From an uncultured Caulobacter sp. (GTDB taxonomy: Bacteria > Pseudomonadota > Alphaproteobacteria > Caulobacterales > Caulobacteraceae), in assembly GCA_913776195.1 (NCBI GenBank), contig CAJYMH010000011.1:40842-104841 (forward strand): a DNA stretch of 64,000 nucleotides, in the 5' to 3' direction. Below the pieces are notes generated by a model. The model did no database searches and was not told the DNA's origin. It saw only the letters and a program-made list of their open reading frames with translations. Made by a program: the position numbers and the translations under genes. How positions within the stretch are numbered: the stretch's first letter is position 1; the number at the start of each line of letters is the position of its first letter. Positions 63,425 through 64,000 of this stretch are shown piece by piece.

Positions 63425-63584
63425 TATAAGACGCGCTCCGATTTGGGGCCCTGAGGGGTTTCCACCTCAGCCGGGCCGCGCTCTTAGCACTGTCCGGCGC
63501 CTGAGGCAGGAAGCTTTTTCATCTCACTGGCTGCGGTTCGCCGCGAAGGTGGGAAGGGTTGCGATAGGAGCTCCGTAGCGCGCT

Positions 63585-63670
63585 GGGGGAATGTCCCGAG
63601 TGGCAAAGGGGGGGGACTGTAAATCCCCTGGCGTTAGCCTTCGTAGGTTCGAGTCCTACTTCCCCCACCA
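63585..63670 (+). tRNA. tRNA-Tyr(GUA)
   Basis: An 86-nt class II tRNA. Acceptor GGGGGAA pairs with TTCCCCC, anticodon loop CTGTAAA (GUA, Tyr) is flanked by GGGGA and TCCCC, a long variable arm follows, T arm GTAGGTTCGAGTCCTAC, discriminator A and encoded CCA. Confidence 0.95.
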
Positions 63671-63746
63671 CGCGCTGCAGAATTCCTTCGCGGGTCAGGC
63701 CCCGGAACCTTGAGGAGCTCACCGCGAGCCCGCCGAAGACACTGAC

Positions 63747-63820
63747 GCGGGTATAGCACAATGGTAGTGCAGCAGCCTTCCAAGCTGAGGATGCCGGTTC
63801 GATCCCGGCTACCCGCTCCA
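63747..63820 (+). tRNA. tRNA-Gly(UCC)
   Basis: A 74-nt cloverleaf with acceptor GCGGGTA/TACCCGC, D arm AGCACAATGGTAGTGC, anticodon loop CTTCCAA (UCC, Gly), T arm GCCGGTTCGATCCCGGC, discriminator T and encoded CCA. It lies 76 bp after tRNA-Tyr and 53 bp before tuf. Confidence 0.95.
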
Positions 63821-63873
63821 ACTCCTCGTTAAGTAGACGCAACATTCATCCGCCGGCGCGAAGGTAAGAGACC

Positions 63874-64000
63874 ATGGCCAAGGAAAAGTTCGAACGCACT
63901 AAGCCGCACTGCAACATCGGCACGATTGGTCACGTTGACCACGGCAAGACGACGTTGACGGCGGCGATCACGCTGACGCTGGCCAAGACGGGCGGCGCCA
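63874..64000 (+). CDS. tuf: Elongation factor Tu, 5' end only
   Basis: The first 42 codons read [20 protein letters not shown] and continue [21 protein letters not shown] is the GTP-binding P-loop of EF-Tu, which delivers aminoacyl-tRNA to the ribosome. AAGGTAAGAG precedes the ATG. The gene runs off the right edge. The tRNA-tuf order suggests one transcript. Confidence 0.97.
   Translation, partial: MAKEKFERTKPHCNIGTIGHVDHGKTTLTAAITLTLAKTGGA

Noticed and set aside
63519..63845. A 108-codon - strand frame ending in text such as VAGIEPASSAWKAAALPLC and GLEPTKANARGFTVPPLC
   Set aside because: These phrases are the known false translations of the antisense of tRNA genes; the + strand holds tRNA-Tyr and tRNA-Gly.
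1..64000. CRISPR arrays, insertion sequences, integrases or prophage genes
   Set aside because: No regularly spaced direct repeats, transposase or integrase motifs were recognised on either strand.

Overview
This GC-rich window reads as a chromosomal segment of an alphaproteobacterium of the Caulobacter/Phenylobacterium type (Caulobacteraceae). Supporting signs are a Caulobacter-style N-acetylglucosamine (GlcNAc) locus built on a TonB-dependent receptor and a fused PTS protein, the rlmB - tRNA-Tyr - tRNA-Gly - tuf order, many phosphorelay proteins, frequent ATGA start/stop overlaps, and two copies of a long intergenic repeat. No phage, insertion sequence or CRISPR array was seen. The species is not determined.

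Layout. 1-727: the first codons of an SMR/SugE-type exporter (- strand), then repeat copy A. 727-15221: an AraC/GyrI-like regulator and the GlcNAc locus. nagA, a SIS-type deaminase and a GntR regulator lie on the - strand. Divergent from them are an outer-membrane receptor, a GH20 hexosaminidase, EIIA-HPr-EI, IIC-IIB-IIB and a NagX-like membrane protein. Together they take chitin oligomers from the cell surface to fructose-6-phosphate. 15218-19897: a TPR-sulfotransferase and cysTWA sulfate import genes without a binding protein. 19894-28512: signalling genes (hybrid kinase, HPt protein, two DUF2336 proteins), NAD kinase, and a poorly characterised island holding an acidic 140-residue protein, an XRE regulator, an RTX-repeat protein and an ECF sigma factor reduced to region 2.

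28695-34345: a class II aldolase-like protein, a frameshifted outer-membrane-protein pseudogene, and an operon inferred to carry out the end of lysine degradation (2-hydroxyglutarate dehydrogenase, aminoadipate-semialdehyde dehydrogenase, 2-oxoadipate dioxygenase). 34628-41190: an RND efflux pair, a lipoprotein cytochrome c, a small membrane protein, repeat copy B, arfB and a DUF188 protein. 41201-45529: a compact two-component cluster (HPt, two lone receivers, a GAF-PAS-PAS hybrid kinase, a FixJ-type regulator). 45857-50825: a transglutaminase-like cysteine protease, an M14 peptidase and an M20 peptidase. 50896-55133: a FecI/FecR/TonB-receptor surface-signalling set.

55141-64000: tRNA-Thr, potFGHI polyamine import, metG coupled to a 2-oxoglutarate oxygenase, a TerC protein, rlmB, tRNA-Tyr, tRNA-Gly and the first 127 bp of tuf.

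The least explained parts are the RTX/XRE/region-2-sigma island (about 23.0-26.0 kb), the two-copy repeat with a conserved long hairpin, the terminator-like element just before the hexosaminidase gene, and the decayed outer-membrane-protein gene. Function calls come from reading motifs and gene order; no database search was possible.
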